Shown: positions 44,964-54,855, numbered from the stretch's first letter. The stretch: DNA of 64,000 nucleotides from Chitinophagaceae bacterium UBA1931 (GCA_002337125.1 DDFJ01000004.1:2948134-3012133); one strand, 5' to 3'. Numbers and translations are program-made. Notes: generated from the sequence alone by a model not told the origin.

Positions 44964-46142
44964 ATGTTGTGGTGCAAATATTTATTTTGGTTTAGCTGTG
45001 CTGTTGTTTTCTACAACTATATCGGGTATGCTCTTACTGTTTATGTAATTAATTTGGTAACAAAGAAAAAGAAACCAGAGCAAAACGAATACTTACCTTC
45101 CGTTTCATTTATTGTTGCTGCTTACAATGAAGAAGATTTCATTGAAAAGAAAATTAAAAACTGCCTTGAATTTAATTATCCAAAAGAGTTGATTGAATTT
45201 ATTTTTATAACTGATGGCTCAACTGACAGAACATCATCAATTGTTGCAAAATATAAAGAAGTTATACTTCTGCACCAGGATAAAAGACAAGGCAAATCGG
45301 CTGCATTAAACAGGGCCGTTCAAAAAGCTGATAATGAAATATTAATTTTCAATGATGCAAACACTTCCGTTAATGCAGATGCTGTTAAAAAAATAGCACA
45401 ACATTATTACGACCAAAGAACCGGTGGAGTAGCCGGTGAAAAGAAAGTGCTTGAAATGGCAGGAAACGAAAATCAGAACACTGCTAATGAGGGGCTTTAT
45501 TGGAAATATGAATCTTTCTTAAAACAAATTGATTCAGATTTTTATTCTGTTGTCGGAGCTGCCGGCGAGTTGTTTTCTGTCAGAAAAGAATTATTTGAAC
45601 CGGTATCATCAAATGTAATTCTTGATGACTTTGTTATCAGCATGAAGGTGGCGCAAAAGGGGTACAGAGTTAGATACGAAAAGAATGCATACGCAACTGA
45701 GTTGCCCTCCGCTTCAATATCCGAAGAAAAGAAACGAAAGGTAAGGATTGCTGCAGGTGGTTTTCAGGCAATCGTAATGCTTAAAAGTGCTTTCCGTTTT
45801 TGGAAATATCCACGCTTGTTCTTTCTCTATTTTTCTCATCGTGTACTGAGATGGGCGGGAAGTCCTTTTTGCCTTGTTCTGGCTTTCCTTAGTAACCTTG
45901 CGCTTGTTTTGTACGGATCCAGCCGTTTTTGGATTACACTCTTTGTTTTTCAGCTTTGTTTTTACCTTACCGGATTAATTATACACTTTTTTTTTCCAGA
46001 AAATACAACCTTCAAACCAGCAAAACTTATCTATTATTTCATTTTCATGAACTTTTCTGTTTTAGCAGGTTTTGTGAGGTATCTGAAAGGGAACCAATCT
46101 GCTCTTTGGGATAAGGCTAAAAGAGTGCAAACCCAAGGCTGA
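44964..46142 (+). CDS. Membrane glycosyltransferase family 2
   Basis: 392 aa. An N-terminal helix (~5-27) is followed by a GT-A domain: VSFIVAAYNEEDFI, ITDGSTDRTS, the metal motif FNDANTS and DDFVISMKV (acidic catalytic region). Three C-terminal helices (from ~270) follow, as in cellulose- or hyaluronan-synthase-like enzymes, but the last motif is RKVRIAAGG, not QxxRW. It could be a processive or single-addition enzyme. It is the first gene of the plus-strand run leading to the Wzc-like gene. Confidence 0.88.
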   Translation: MLWCKYLFWFSCAVVFYNYIGYALTVYVINLVTKKKKPEQNEYLPSVSFIVAAYNEEDFIEKKIKNCLEFNYPKELIEFIFITDGSTDRTSSIVAKYKEVILLHQDKRQGKSAALNRAVQKADNEILIFNDANTSVNADAVKKIAQHYYDQRTGGVAGEKKVLEMAGNENQNTANEGLYWKYESFLKQIDSDFYSVVGAAGELFSVRKELFEPVSSNVILDDFVISMKVAQKGYRVRYEKNAYATELPSASISEEKKRKVRIAAGGFQAIVMLKSAFRFWKYPRLFFLYFSHRVLRWAGSPFCLVLAFLSNLALVLYGSSRFWITLFVFQLCFYLTGLIIHFFFPENTTFKPAKLIYYFIFMNFSVLAGFVRYLKGNQSALWDKAKRVQTQG

Positions 46143-46380
46143 CAGTTATAAAAGAAGATTCTTTAAATACTTGTTTTCAAAAGAAGGGAATCTCCTTAAA
46201 AAATTGTGTAACTTACAGTAGTTTATTATTTTTAGGCTTCAGGTACACCTTTATCCAGGGTCTTAAATGCATCTAATTTCAATTCGGTAAAACCTGTTCA
46301 AATCCGTTCAATATTCCATGAGACATCTTAAATCCTAAAAATCCTCATTAAAATAACATCAAAAGGACTAAAAGAATCAA

Positions 46381-48582
46381 ATGGACATTATTTATTTGTT
46401 CAGAACTTTATTAAAGAGAAAATGGATTATTGTAATTGCTACAATCCTTGCTTCATCCGTTGCCTGGTTTTTAACTTTAAACACAGAAAAAAAATACCGG
46501 TCTTTTACCCAGATTTCTACCGGGTTTACCATCAGTGACCGTATTGCAATTGGTAATGACAATTTTGATTTATATGAGGCTGAAACCAAATTTAATAATG
46601 CAGTCGTTACGGTTACCTCGCCATCGGTAGTTAATTTACTTGCATATAAACTTATCCTCCACGATCTGGAAGATAAAAGCCCATTCAAACAGCTTACTGA
46701 AAAGGATAAGCAAAGTAATCTTTACCGTGCTGTTAATAAAGAAGAAGCGAAGCAGATTTTCAGGGACAGACTAGAAAACATGAACCTGTTAACATCTTAC
46801 AAGCCTGAAGAAAAAAAGATGCTGGAATTTCTTGGATTGTACGGTTATGATTACAAATCTATTATGAGGCAGCTTAATGTGTACAGGGTACAGCATACCG
46901 ATTATATACAAATGGATTTTGTTTCTCAAAACCCGGAATTATCTGCTTTTGCAGTGAATGATCTGTATGAACAGTTTATCCGTTATTATAAAAAAATAAG
47001 GAGCACAACTTCACAGGAATCTCTTGACACGCTTAAGAATATAATGCTCAAAAGAAAAGAAGAATTAGATTTTAAAAAGGCGCTGATGGCAGGTGCAGGT
47101 ATTGCAAGCGCTAATATGGAAAGTACAAGTACTTACGATCTTATTTCAAACTTTGAGCAATCATTAGCTGCTGAAGAGTCGAATCTTGCAACGTTAAAGG
47201 CTTCACTAAAAAAAGTTGAAGCCAGGCTTGCCGGCACAAACAACCAAACGGTTGTAATAAATAATGACGGAACAAATGATGAATTAATTGTTTTGCGTAA
47301 TGAAGTGAATGAAGCCTATAAAAATTATGTTTCAAGTGGTTCAAATGACCCTGCATTGCTTGCCAGGTATAACCGCTTAAAAAAACAATATCAGGATAAG
47401 GTAACTGCATTAAAACCCAATTCTGTTCCTGTAACTGAAAAACTTCCTGAAACTAAAAGTGAGCTGATTGCAAAGAAGAATGATCTGGAAATTGATATCC
47501 AGACAAGCATGAATAATATTGCTTCTCTTCATAGCAAAATCAATACTTTAAAAGGCGCTGCAAATTCGAATGCAGCAAGAGGGGCATCAGCTGAAACAAT
47601 AATGAAAGATGTTGAACAGGCAAACTCTGAATATCTGCAGGCCAAACAAAAATATAATGATGCTTTTGAAACAAGTTCTTCATCAGCAAATAATTTCAGG
47701 CAAATATTATTGGGGCAACCTGCAATTTCCCCCGAACCTTCAAAACGATTACTTATTATAGCAATGGCTGGTGGAGCAGCATTAGTTGCATCTGTCCTGA
47801 TTATTTTATTGCTTGCTTACCTGGATTCTTCTTTAAAAACACCTGGAATTTTTGCTAAAGCGGTTAACCTGAAATTAATCAACATGATTAATTTCATGAA
47901 CTTCAAAAAAAGTTCCATCGGCGATATTGTGGTTAAAAAAGATAATATGCCACGATTTAATAAGCAGCATAATGTTTTTCGGGAATCTTTAAGAAAACTG
48001 AGGTACGAAATTGAAAATAGTGGCAAAAAAATAATTCTTTTTGCAAGTACAAAAAAGGGGCAGGGTAAGACTACAATTATTACAGGGTTATCGTATAGCT
48101 TCAGCATGAGCAAGAAAAAGATTCTGATTATTGATACGAACTTCTGCAATAATGATTTAACAATTTATCTTGGAGCTGTACCATCTCTTGAACAGTTGGA
48201 GTTTGATCCGTTCAGGCCTCTTATTGATCAGGTTATTGAAAAATCTGTAACAATAGATGAAAACAAACGGATTTTTGTTATCGGTTGCCAGGCTGGTGAT
48301 TTTACACCTTCTGAAGTTTTACCGAAAGATAATTTGCTGAAGCACTTACATGAGCTTACTGAAGAGTTTGATTATATTTTTCTCGAAGGCCCGCCGCTAA
48401 ATGATTTTTCTGATGCAAAAGAACTCTCTCAATATGTGGATGGAGTTATAGGTGTTTTTTCTGCTTCGGACAGTGTAAAACAAATTGACAGTGACTCAAT
48501 ACATTTCTTTAAAAATTTAAACGGGAAGTATACAGGTTCAATTCTTAACATGGTTGATTTACAAAATGTAAATACTGCCTGA
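46381..48582 (+). CDS. Wzc-like chain-length/tyrosine-kinase-type protein with divergent ATPase
   Basis: 733 aa. Helix 1 (~15-33), a long periplasmic coiled-coil domain, helix 2 (~457-480) and a C-terminal ATPase domain (~530-733). Walker A is STKKGQGKTT (~555). Walker A' is ILIIDTNFCNN (lacking the usual second Asp) and the Walker B-like segment is YIFLEGPPL (Glu replaces the usual Asp). The C-terminus has no Tyr cluster (ends DLQNVNTA). It probably controls polymer length with the Wzy-like protein but may not autophosphorylate. Wza is not seen. Confidence 0.85.
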   Translation: MDIIYLFRTLLKRKWIIVIATILASSVAWFLTLNTEKKYRSFTQISTGFTISDRIAIGNDNFDLYEAETKFNNAVVTVTSPSVVNLLAYKLILHDLEDKSPFKQLTEKDKQSNLYRAVNKEEAKQIFRDRLENMNLLTSYKPEEKKMLEFLGLYGYDYKSIMRQLNVYRVQHTDYIQMDFVSQNPELSAFAVNDLYEQFIRYYKKIRSTTSQESLDTLKNIMLKRKEELDFKKALMAGAGIASANMESTSTYDLISNFEQSLAAEESNLATLKASLKKVEARLAGTNNQTVVINNDGTNDELIVLRNEVNEAYKNYVSSGSNDPALLARYNRLKKQYQDKVTALKPNSVPVTEKLPETKSELIAKKNDLEIDIQTSMNNIASLHSKINTLKGAANSNAARGASAETIMKDVEQANSEYLQAKQKYNDAFETSSSSANNFRQILLGQPAISPEPSKRLLIIAMAGGAALVASVLIILLLAYLDSSLKTPGIFAKAVNLKLINMINFMNFKKSSIGDIVVKKDNMPRFNKQHNVFRESLRKLRYEIENSGKKIILFASTKKGQGKTTIITGLSYSFSMSKKKILIIDTNFCNNDLTIYLGAVPSLEQLEFDPFRPLIDQVIEKSVTIDENKRIFVIGCQAGDFTPSEVLPKDNLLKHLHELTEEFDYIFLEGPPLNDFSDAKELSQYVDGVIGVFSASDSVKQIDSDSIHFFKNLNGKYTGSILNMVDLQNVNTA

Positions 48583-48608
48583 TTTTTTAATTTGAACCAA
48601 ACTTACGT

Positions 48609-48728
48609 ATGTACCAGAACGAAAATCAAAATATGAAGCAGAAGATAAAGACCGTTCACGAAAAATTATTGGTCTTTATCACTGCTTTGATTTTTATTGC
48701 AATTTTCCTCAAGATTTTATTTTTCTAA
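48609..48728 (+). CDS. Small 39-aa single-pass membrane protein
   Basis: The frame from ATG 48609 encodes MYQNENQNMKQKIKTVHEKL followed by a hydrophobic helix ending ILFF and a TAA. It lies 26 bp after the Wzc-like gene and 9 bp before the Wzy-like gene, within one apparent operon. The polar, basic N-terminus and C-terminal helix suggest an N-in membrane protein. Below usual ORF cutoffs. No family recognised. Confidence 0.5.
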   Translation: MYQNENQNMKQKIKTVHEKLLVFITALIFIAIFLKILFF

Positions 48729-48737
48729 AAACTTTCA

Positions 48738-50246
48738 ATGCCTGTATTTGACAATATATCAGTCGAAAAGAAGGATGCTTCATTGCGTATGCAAAGAAGT
48801 AAACGGAATGGTATTGTCAATAATCGGTTAAATAAATTACTGTCAGTAATTTTGCCCGTACTCGCAGCATTGCTTCTCGGATTTCTTATGGCTCATGAAC
48901 AATTAGTAGGGCTTGGTATTGTTGGCTTACTTGTTGGAGTTGCGACTTTGCTTATTTGTATTTTGAATGCTGAAGCCGGATTGTATATTGTACTTATTTA
49001 TTCATTTTTTATCAGTTTTTTTAACCGTTTATTATTCGATGACTTACTCGCTGTCGGTGTTTTATCAGATATACTTATTGGCGCAACTTTCTTTGGATTC
49101 ATTATACGCCGGGAAAATATAAAAACATCAGCAGGAGAGTTGTCGAAAACAAGAATAGGTACAATATTGCTGATCGTTTATTTGTACACTTTATTTGAAA
49201 TTTTTAATCCGGCGGGGCCATCAATAAACGGAGCTGTTCCCGTAATACGCAAAATTGCAGGTATACTGTTATTATTGTTTATATCATACAGGGTATTTGA
49301 ATCAGAAACTAAAATTAACAGGTTTATAAAAGTACTTTTCTTCTGCTGCATACTTGTGGCAGTTTATGCATGCATTCAGGAATGGCATGGATTTTTTGAT
49401 TTTGAGATGGATTGGTTACGTGCTGATCCGAGAAGATTCAGAATGACCTTTGTCAACGGTGGGGCAAGACGAATGTCTTTTTTTCCTGATGCAGTTTCAT
49501 TGGCAATTATGATGTCTGCCGGCAGTGTTTTTTTTACTGGAGTTGCTATAATACAAAAAAACATTGCAAAACGGATGTTTATTCTTTCAGGAGTTGTAGT
49601 AATGCTTCTTGCAATGGGATATTCGCTTACACGTACATCAAATGTTATGCTAGCAGCTGGCCTGGTTATGTTTGTGCTTATTACTATTAACCAAAAAGTT
49701 ACCCGGTTTTTTGCTTTTACTGCATTAATTATATTCCTTGTATTGGCGTTTTTTCCTATTAATGGATTTGATCAGGCAGCTCAATTTATAGAAACATTAA
49801 GAGGGGGTACAAAAGATCCTTCTTACTTAGTCAGGGAAATGAACAGGCAGTCGATACAGCCATATATTTATACTCATCCGTTTGGAGGAGGACTAAGCAC
49901 AACAGGTGAAGAAGGGTTAACATATCATCCCGGCCACCGGCTGGCGGGTTTTCCACCTGATGGTGGTTATTTAAAGAAAGCACTTGAATTAGGATGGGTT
50001 GGTTTTGGCTTAATTCTTTTTTTATATTTTACAGTAATAAGAACCGGTATTCAGGGATATTTTTCTGATATTGACTTGAAAAAGAAAATGCTTTTTGCAT
50101 CTTGCACCGCTGCTTTATTTTGTTTTTATACGGGCGATTTTACGCAAGTTGCAATTGGTCAGATTACTGATGTTGTTGTTTATTATCCTTTAATCGCCAT
50201 AATTTTAAGGTTATCAAAAATTAATCAGGTATCACAAACTCAATAA
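48738..50246 (+). CDS. O-antigen ligase/polymerase-like membrane protein (Wzy/WaaL type)
   Basis: 502 aa with about 11-12 membrane helices and a large periplasmic loop toward the C-terminus (THPFGGGLSTTG, ~380). The family joins repeat units (Wzy) or transfers polymer to an acceptor (WaaL). Its position between a Wzc-like gene and a TolC-like gene favours polymerisation. The first ATG (48738) gives a basic, polar N-terminus before helix 1. Confidence 0.82.
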   Translation: MPVFDNISVEKKDASLRMQRSKRNGIVNNRLNKLLSVILPVLAALLLGFLMAHEQLVGLGIVGLLVGVATLLICILNAEAGLYIVLIYSFFISFFNRLLFDDLLAVGVLSDILIGATFFGFIIRRENIKTSAGELSKTRIGTILLIVYLYTLFEIFNPAGPSINGAVPVIRKIAGILLLLFISYRVFESETKINRFIKVLFFCCILVAVYACIQEWHGFFDFEMDWLRADPRRFRMTFVNGGARRMSFFPDAVSLAIMMSAGSVFFTGVAIIQKNIAKRMFILSGVVVMLLAMGYSLTRTSNVMLAAGLVMFVLITINQKVTRFFAFTALIIFLVLAFFPINGFDQAAQFIETLRGGTKDPSYLVREMNRQSIQPYIYTHPFGGGLSTTGEEGLTYHPGHRLAGFPPDGGYLKKALELGWVGFGLILFLYFTVIRTGIQGYFSDIDLKKKMLFASCTAALFCFYTGDFTQVAIGQITDVVVYYPLIAIILRLSKINQVSQTQ

Positions 50247-50254
50247 AAAAGTAT

Positions 50255-51016
50255 ATGAGAAAACGACTTTCATTTGCTGATCTGTTGAAAATGTATTCAG
50301 CAGTCACTTTTTTTGTTTTACTCCTTCCTTGTGGAATTATTGCGCAAAAAACTGTACCTCTTAAAGAAAAGAGTCAGACAGTAGATACAGCATCCGTCAT
50401 TTATACCGATTCTATTGAAGAAAAGCTTGTGGAACTTGCTTTAAACGGGCCGGCAATAAAAAGCTCACAAAGTCAGAGCAAGATTAACGAATACCAGTTG
50501 AGGGCAACTAAAAACACATGGGTGAATCTCTTTACATTCAACACCAACTACAATAATCAAACATTTACACAAGGTAGTCAGAACGGGTCTGTTTTTTTTC
50601 CGGGCTTAACATTTGGCTTTACCATTCCTCTTGGTACAATTTTGTCAACAGGTGTACGGGTGAAAGCGGCAAAGCAACAGGTGGCTATAAGCGAATTCAC
50701 TCAGGAGCAACTTGTCAGGAATATTCGTGCTGAAGTAATTGGTAAGTACAGGCAATACCTGAGTTATGGATTGCTTATTTCTATTCAAAACCAAACGGTG
50801 GACGATGAAGAAACTGCATACCTGCAGGCAAAAGAACAGTTCAGAAATGGGGTGATAAAAATTGAAGATTATAATACTGCCCAAAAGCTTTATAATATTG
50901 AACTTACAAAAAAAATAAATCTTCAGTTGGAACGGGATCTGCTCAAACTTGAAATTGAGCGGATTATTGGAACTGGTTTAGATGGAGTAATTAAAGGAAC
51001 AACTCCGGAAAAATAA
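50255..51016 (+). CDS. Half-length TolC-like outer membrane protein
   Basis: 253 aa with a signal peptide (~1-35, ending CGIIAQ). Residues ~60-250 match one half of the TolC/OEP fold: a beta-strand region (FPGLTFGFTIPLG) then two long helices (AKEQFRNGVIKIEDYNTAQK). Canonical TolC proteins are ~400-480 aa with two such halves, so this protein has one repeat. It sits 8 bp after the Wzy-like gene. A homo-hexamer could mimic the 12-strand barrel of TolC (inference), giving an outer-membrane exit for polymer. Confidence 0.8.
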   Translation: MRKRLSFADLLKMYSAVTFFVLLLPCGIIAQKTVPLKEKSQTVDTASVIYTDSIEEKLVELALNGPAIKSSQSQSKINEYQLRATKNTWVNLFTFNTNYNNQTFTQGSQNGSVFFPGLTFGFTIPLGTILSTGVRVKAAKQQVAISEFTQEQLVRNIRAEVIGKYRQYLSYGLLISIQNQTVDDEETAYLQAKEQFRNGVIKIEDYNTAQKLYNIELTKKINLQLERDLLKLEIERIIGTGLDGVIKGTTPEK

Positions 51017-51056
51017 AGATTGAGAATTTTCTCAGCTTAACACGCTAAGTGGTTTA

Positions 51057-52193
51057 ATGCAGTCAATTAATTCCCGAAATGTGAAATTAACTTTCTTACC
51101 TTATCTGATACGTAAATCTTTTTACCTGGAATATCTGCAACGGAGCAGGTATAAATGGATAGATTATGTACGAGGAATTGCAATTTTACTGGTTGTTTAC
51201 AGGCATGTACTAATCGGAATTGAGAGAACGGGATTGAACATTCCATCTTATCTGATTACTGCTAACATGATTTTTTACAGCTTCAGGATGCCTTTGTTTT
51301 TTATTCTTTCCGGACTCTTTATTAATTCAAGCCTTTCTAAACGCACATTTGGTAAACTTGTTTATGACAAATTTGAAACGATTTTATACCCCTACTTTAT
51401 CTGGTGTTTTTTGCAAGTAACATTGCAAATTGTTTTTTCGTCTTTTACAAATGCAAGCAGGAGCCTGGTTGATTATACATATATATTATACCACCCACGA
51501 CAATTGGATCAATTTTGGTATTTGCCAGCACTTTTTAATGTTACAATAATATATACGGTACTAAAAGCAAAATTGAAATTAAAAGGATGGGCTCAATTAT
51601 TACTTGGTATTTTATTCTACTTTTTATCCCGCTCGTTTAACCAGGTAAGTATGATTTCTGACTGGATGGAATTTTATATATTTTTTGCTGCAGGAGACAT
51701 ACTTTCTTCACTTTTTTTTCGAGACAGTATACAAAAGTTACTTGGTAAGTTTTATATCATGATGCTGGCTTTGCCGGTATTTATTTTATTACAGTTTTAT
51801 TATTTAAGAAAAGGCGAAGAATATTTTTTGTCAAATCTTCAGGGTCGTGGCGAGTTTATTTTTATTTCGTTAATCGGGTGTTTGTTTATGTTTATTGTTG
51901 CGTTTAATATGCAAAAAACCAAATTGTTTTCCTGGCTGCGGATCGTAGGATTTCATTCCCTTTATATTTATGTAATGCATGTGTTTGTAGCTGCATTTGT
52001 ACGTATCATTTTAATGAAATTTTTCTTAATTAGTAATCCATTGGTATTACTGCTGGCAGGAATAATAATTAGTGTTACTGTTTGTGTTTCTTTTTATAAC
52101 TTGTTTATCAAGAACGGGCCATTATGGTTTCTGTTTTACTTAAATAAAAAACAGGGCGAAAATAAATTGCCTTCCAAAACAATTACGGTGTAA
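51057..52193 (+). CDS. Acyltransferase family 3 membrane protein
   Basis: 378 aa with about 10 helices. The motif RYKWIDYVRGIAILLVVYRH gives the conserved Asp/Arg and catalytic His of acyltransferase-3 proteins, which O-acetylate glycans. SFRMPLFFILSGLF follows. It lies 40 bp after the TolC-like gene and 3 bp before the methyltransferase gene, so probably co-transcribed. Confidence 0.85.
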   Translation: MQSINSRNVKLTFLPYLIRKSFYLEYLQRSRYKWIDYVRGIAILLVVYRHVLIGIERTGLNIPSYLITANMIFYSFRMPLFFILSGLFINSSLSKRTFGKLVYDKFETILYPYFIWCFLQVTLQIVFSSFTNASRSLVDYTYILYHPRQLDQFWYLPALFNVTIIYTVLKAKLKLKGWAQLLLGILFYFLSRSFNQVSMISDWMEFYIFFAAGDILSSLFFRDSIQKLLGKFYIMMLALPVFILLQFYYLRKGEEYFLSNLQGRGEFIFISLIGCLFMFIVAFNMQKTKLFSWLRIVGFHSLYIYVMHVFVAAFVRIILMKFFLISNPLVLLLAGIIISVTVCVSFYNLFIKNGPLWFLFYLNKKQGENKLPSKTITV

Positions 52194-52196
52194 CTG

Positions 52197-52853
52197 ATGA
52201 TGACAAAAACTATTGATAATAAAGATTTGCTGAAGTATCTCAAATCGCTGGACTTCGATTCCGGGTTTTTAGATCGTTTAAAAGTTTACTACAGACCATT
52301 AGTCTGCCCTTTTTCTGAGCTGATTAACTTAATTAAGCCAGGTGAAAAGGTAGGAGATATTGGATGTGGTTCGGGGCAATTTTGTTTATTACTTGCTCAC
52401 TTTGCAAACCCGTCTTTCATTTATGGAATTGAGATAAACGAACGGTTAATAAATAATGCAAACGCACTTTTTAGTAAATATGCAAAAATTAATTACGGAT
52501 TTGAGCAATTTGACGGAGAACATTTCCCTGAGATGATAAGTGACCTGGATGTTTTGTTTCTGAATGATGTGTTGCACCATGTACCAAAGCAGGTACAGCA
52601 TAACTTTATTAATAACCTGGTAAAAAAAATGAAACATGGTGCCCGGCTTATTGTTAAAGATATTAATGGCGGCAGCCTTTTTGTTTATTTCAACAAAATG
52701 CATGATCTCGTTTTTGCAGGCGAAATTGGCAATGAGTTATCTCCTTCAAAAGTGCAGGAATGGTTAATAAGCAATAATCTTACTATAACGGAATTTTCAA
52801 AAAAGCAGATGTATGTTTACCCCCATTATACAATTGTTGCAGCAAAACCGTAA
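52197..52853 (+). CDS. Class I SAM-dependent methyltransferase
   Basis: 218 aa with SAM motif I VGDIGCGSG and downstream LFLNDVLHHVPKQ. The last residues are IVAAKP. It overlaps the start of the following membrane protein gene by 41 bp if that gene begins at its first ATG. Probable sugar or lipid methyltransferase in the polysaccharide operon; substrate unknown. Confidence 0.82.
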   Translation: MMTKTIDNKDLLKYLKSLDFDSGFLDRLKVYYRPLVCPFSELINLIKPGEKVGDIGCGSGQFCLLLAHFANPSFIYGIEINERLINNANALFSKYAKINYGFEQFDGEHFPEMISDLDVLFLNDVLHHVPKQVQHNFINNLVKKMKHGARLIVKDINGGSLFVYFNKMHDLVFAGEIGNELSPSKVQEWLISNNLTITEFSKKQMYVYPHYTIVAAKP

Positions 52854-53979
52854 ACGAAAAATTCTGTTTATTGCTTTTTGCTTTTCCCTGCTTTCATTAT
52901 ACCCTGTTTATAAAAATTTTTATAACGGGGCAGCAGTCACTACTTATAAAAGGCATATTGCATTAGTAGAAGGGAAGTCGGAATATTTTAACCCCTGGCA
53001 ATACAGGATGTTGTGCCCGTTAATAATTGAGGGAATGATGTGGGCCTATGATCATTCTGTAGATAAAATATACCCTGTCGAAGAAAAAATTAATTTTCAA
53101 TTTCAGAAAACTTCTGAGCCAACTGCTGAAACAAAAGAATTCTTTGATTTACTTCAGACAAAAGGGGCTTTGAAATATATGATTGTGTTTGTTTTTTTTC
53201 GGTTTTGCCTTAATTTTTTTGTTTTTGTTTTTGCATTTTGTTTTTGGAGTTTTTTTGTAAAAAACCATTGGCTGATTTTCTTTGCTTTGATGTTTCTTTC
53301 TTTGGCAATGGGGAATGCTGTAGTCGCAAGTGATCTAACATTTAATACCTATCTTGATAATGTGTTTTATTTACTGGCTGCCTGCTTTATTGTTTACAGA
53401 GTAAATGCATTATGGTTTATTCCGCTAATAATTCTGGCAGCTTTTAACCGGGAAACAGCAATGCTGATACCGGCACTTTATTTTATTTCGCAAGTAAATT
53501 TCAATGATTTTAGTTTTCGCAAATTCAATATTAAAGCAATACAATGGCCATCAGCTAAAGTATGGGTGCTTACTTCTGCTTTATTCACGATATTTATTTC
53601 TATTTTTATTGCAGTGCGTTTGTATTATGGTTATGTGCCGGCGCAGGTGTGGAAAGCTTCTCCCGGTATTGCAATGATAAAACTGAACCTTGTAAGTACG
53701 GTTGCTGCAAAATCATATTTCGAAATGACAGGCGTTTTTGGGGTTATACCATTTATAATATTGTACACATTCAAACGGCACCTGGCTATTCTTAAAGTTT
53801 GGTTTGTAACTCTGGTTCCTTTGTGGTTTGCTGTGCATATTTATTCGGTTGTAATTTATCAGACACGATTATTTCTTGTTCCAATAATTCTTGTTTTTAT
53901 TCCAATGATGTTGTGGCTTATTGAAGATTATTACGAGGGTCAAAAAACTAGTAAAACAGAGTATGATTTGCCAAGATGA
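52813..53979 (+). CDS. Polytopic membrane protein, possible GT-C-like glycosyltransferase
   Basis: 388 aa with about 9-10 helices. The first ATG is at 52813; a later TTG near 52834 would reduce the overlap with the methyltransferase gene. The region FNPWQYRMLCPLIIEGMMWA before helix 2 and FNRETAMLIP resemble motifs in GT-C-like membrane proteins of unknown function. The gene ends in ATGA overlapping a tiny ORF. I do not recognise a named family. Confidence 0.65.
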   Translation: MFTPIIQLLQQNRKRKILFIAFCFSLLSLYPVYKNFYNGAAVTTYKRHIALVEGKSEYFNPWQYRMLCPLIIEGMMWAYDHSVDKIYPVEEKINFQFQKTSEPTAETKEFFDLLQTKGALKYMIVFVFFRFCLNFFVFVFAFCFWSFFVKNHWLIFFALMFLSLAMGNAVVASDLTFNTYLDNVFYLLAACFIVYRVNALWFIPLIILAAFNRETAMLIPALYFISQVNFNDFSFRKFNIKAIQWPSAKVWVLTSALFTIFISIFIAVRLYYGYVPAQVWKASPGIAMIKLNLVSTVAAKSYFEMTGVFGVIPFIILYTFKRHLAILKVWFVTLVPLWFAVHIYSVVIYQTRLFLVPIILVFIPMMLWLIEDYYEGQKTSKTEYDLPR

Positions 53980-54056
53980 ACTTATTGAGAGGATTGAGAC
54001 AAAAAGTATATGAAACCGGGTTATACCATATGATGTATGTTTTTAATAAAGGCTGA
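53976..54056 (+). CDS. Tiny ORF, possibly gene remnant
   Basis: 26-aa frame MNLLRGLRQKVYETGLYHMM... ending NKG, starting with ATGA overlapping the previous stop. It looks like the N-terminus of a longer, now missing protein, or a translational coupling leader. No family assignable. Confidence 0.25.
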   Translation: MNLLRGLRQKVYETGLYHMMYVFNKG

Positions 54057-54093
54057 TGCTTAAATGGGCACCTGCTTTTGAAATTTTTTTAGT

Positions 54094-54837
54094 ATGAAAA
54101 TCAAAAATCCACGAAACAGATTTGATTTAACAATCAGGCGCTCAGACAAAGTACTGGAGGTTGGTGGCGGGCATAATCCACATCCAAGGTCAAATGTTGT
54201 TGTTGATAAATTTACAGGCGATGATAATGAACATAGAGTGGATAATTTAAAAGTTTTATCTCATCAGCAATTTATTAAAGCGGATGGAGAAAATCTTCCT
54301 TTTACTGACCTTGAATTTGACTACGTTATTTGCTGCCATGTGCTTGAGCATGTAGCTGATCCTGAAAAATTTTTGAAAGAACAATTCAGGGTTGCAAAAA
54401 AAGGATACATTGAAACCCCGTCACTGCTTGGTGAATTACTTGCTCAGAAAGATTCTCATAAATGGATTTTACATGAGCACAAGGATGTTCTTTATTTAGC
54501 CGATAAAGAAAAATTAAATTTTTACCCCCGCTATGATACAGGAAACCTTGTGCATGATTATTTACCAAAGCATTCAATTGGGTATAAAATTCTGCAACGT
54601 ACACACCCTAATCTGGAAACAATACGAATTGAGTGGGAGCATGATTTTGATTTTATAGTTGAGCCTTCTGATCCGGAAATTTATAAATACTTTAAAGGAC
54701 CATGGCAAAATGCATGGAGTGAAAGTTTTTTTCAGCCAAGGTCCTATATTGGTGAATTAACAGAAACAATTTCAGCAATATGGGATATTGCTAAAACTGT
54801 TTTTCGTTCCAAAATCCTTCGAAAAAAAATGTACTAG
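54094..54837 (+). CDS. Methyltransferase domain protein (Methyltransf_11-like)
   Basis: 247 aa. SAM motif I is VLEVGGGHNPH, then VVVDKFTGDD and the VICCHVLEHVADPE motif of Methyltransf_11 proteins. The C-terminal half is rich in aromatic residues (KWILHEHKDVLYL). Probably part of the plus-strand polysaccharide operon, followed by a terminator. Substrate unknown. Confidence 0.82.
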   Translation: MKIKNPRNRFDLTIRRSDKVLEVGGGHNPHPRSNVVVDKFTGDDNEHRVDNLKVLSHQQFIKADGENLPFTDLEFDYVICCHVLEHVADPEKFLKEQFRVAKKGYIETPSLLGELLAQKDSHKWILHEHKDVLYLADKEKLNFYPRYDTGNLVHDYLPKHSIGYKILQRTHPNLETIRIEWEHDFDFIVEPSDPEIYKYFKGPWQNAWSESFFQPRSYIGELTETISAIWDIAKTVFRSKILRKKMY

Positions 54838-54855
54838 TTTACTCATAGAGTATAT

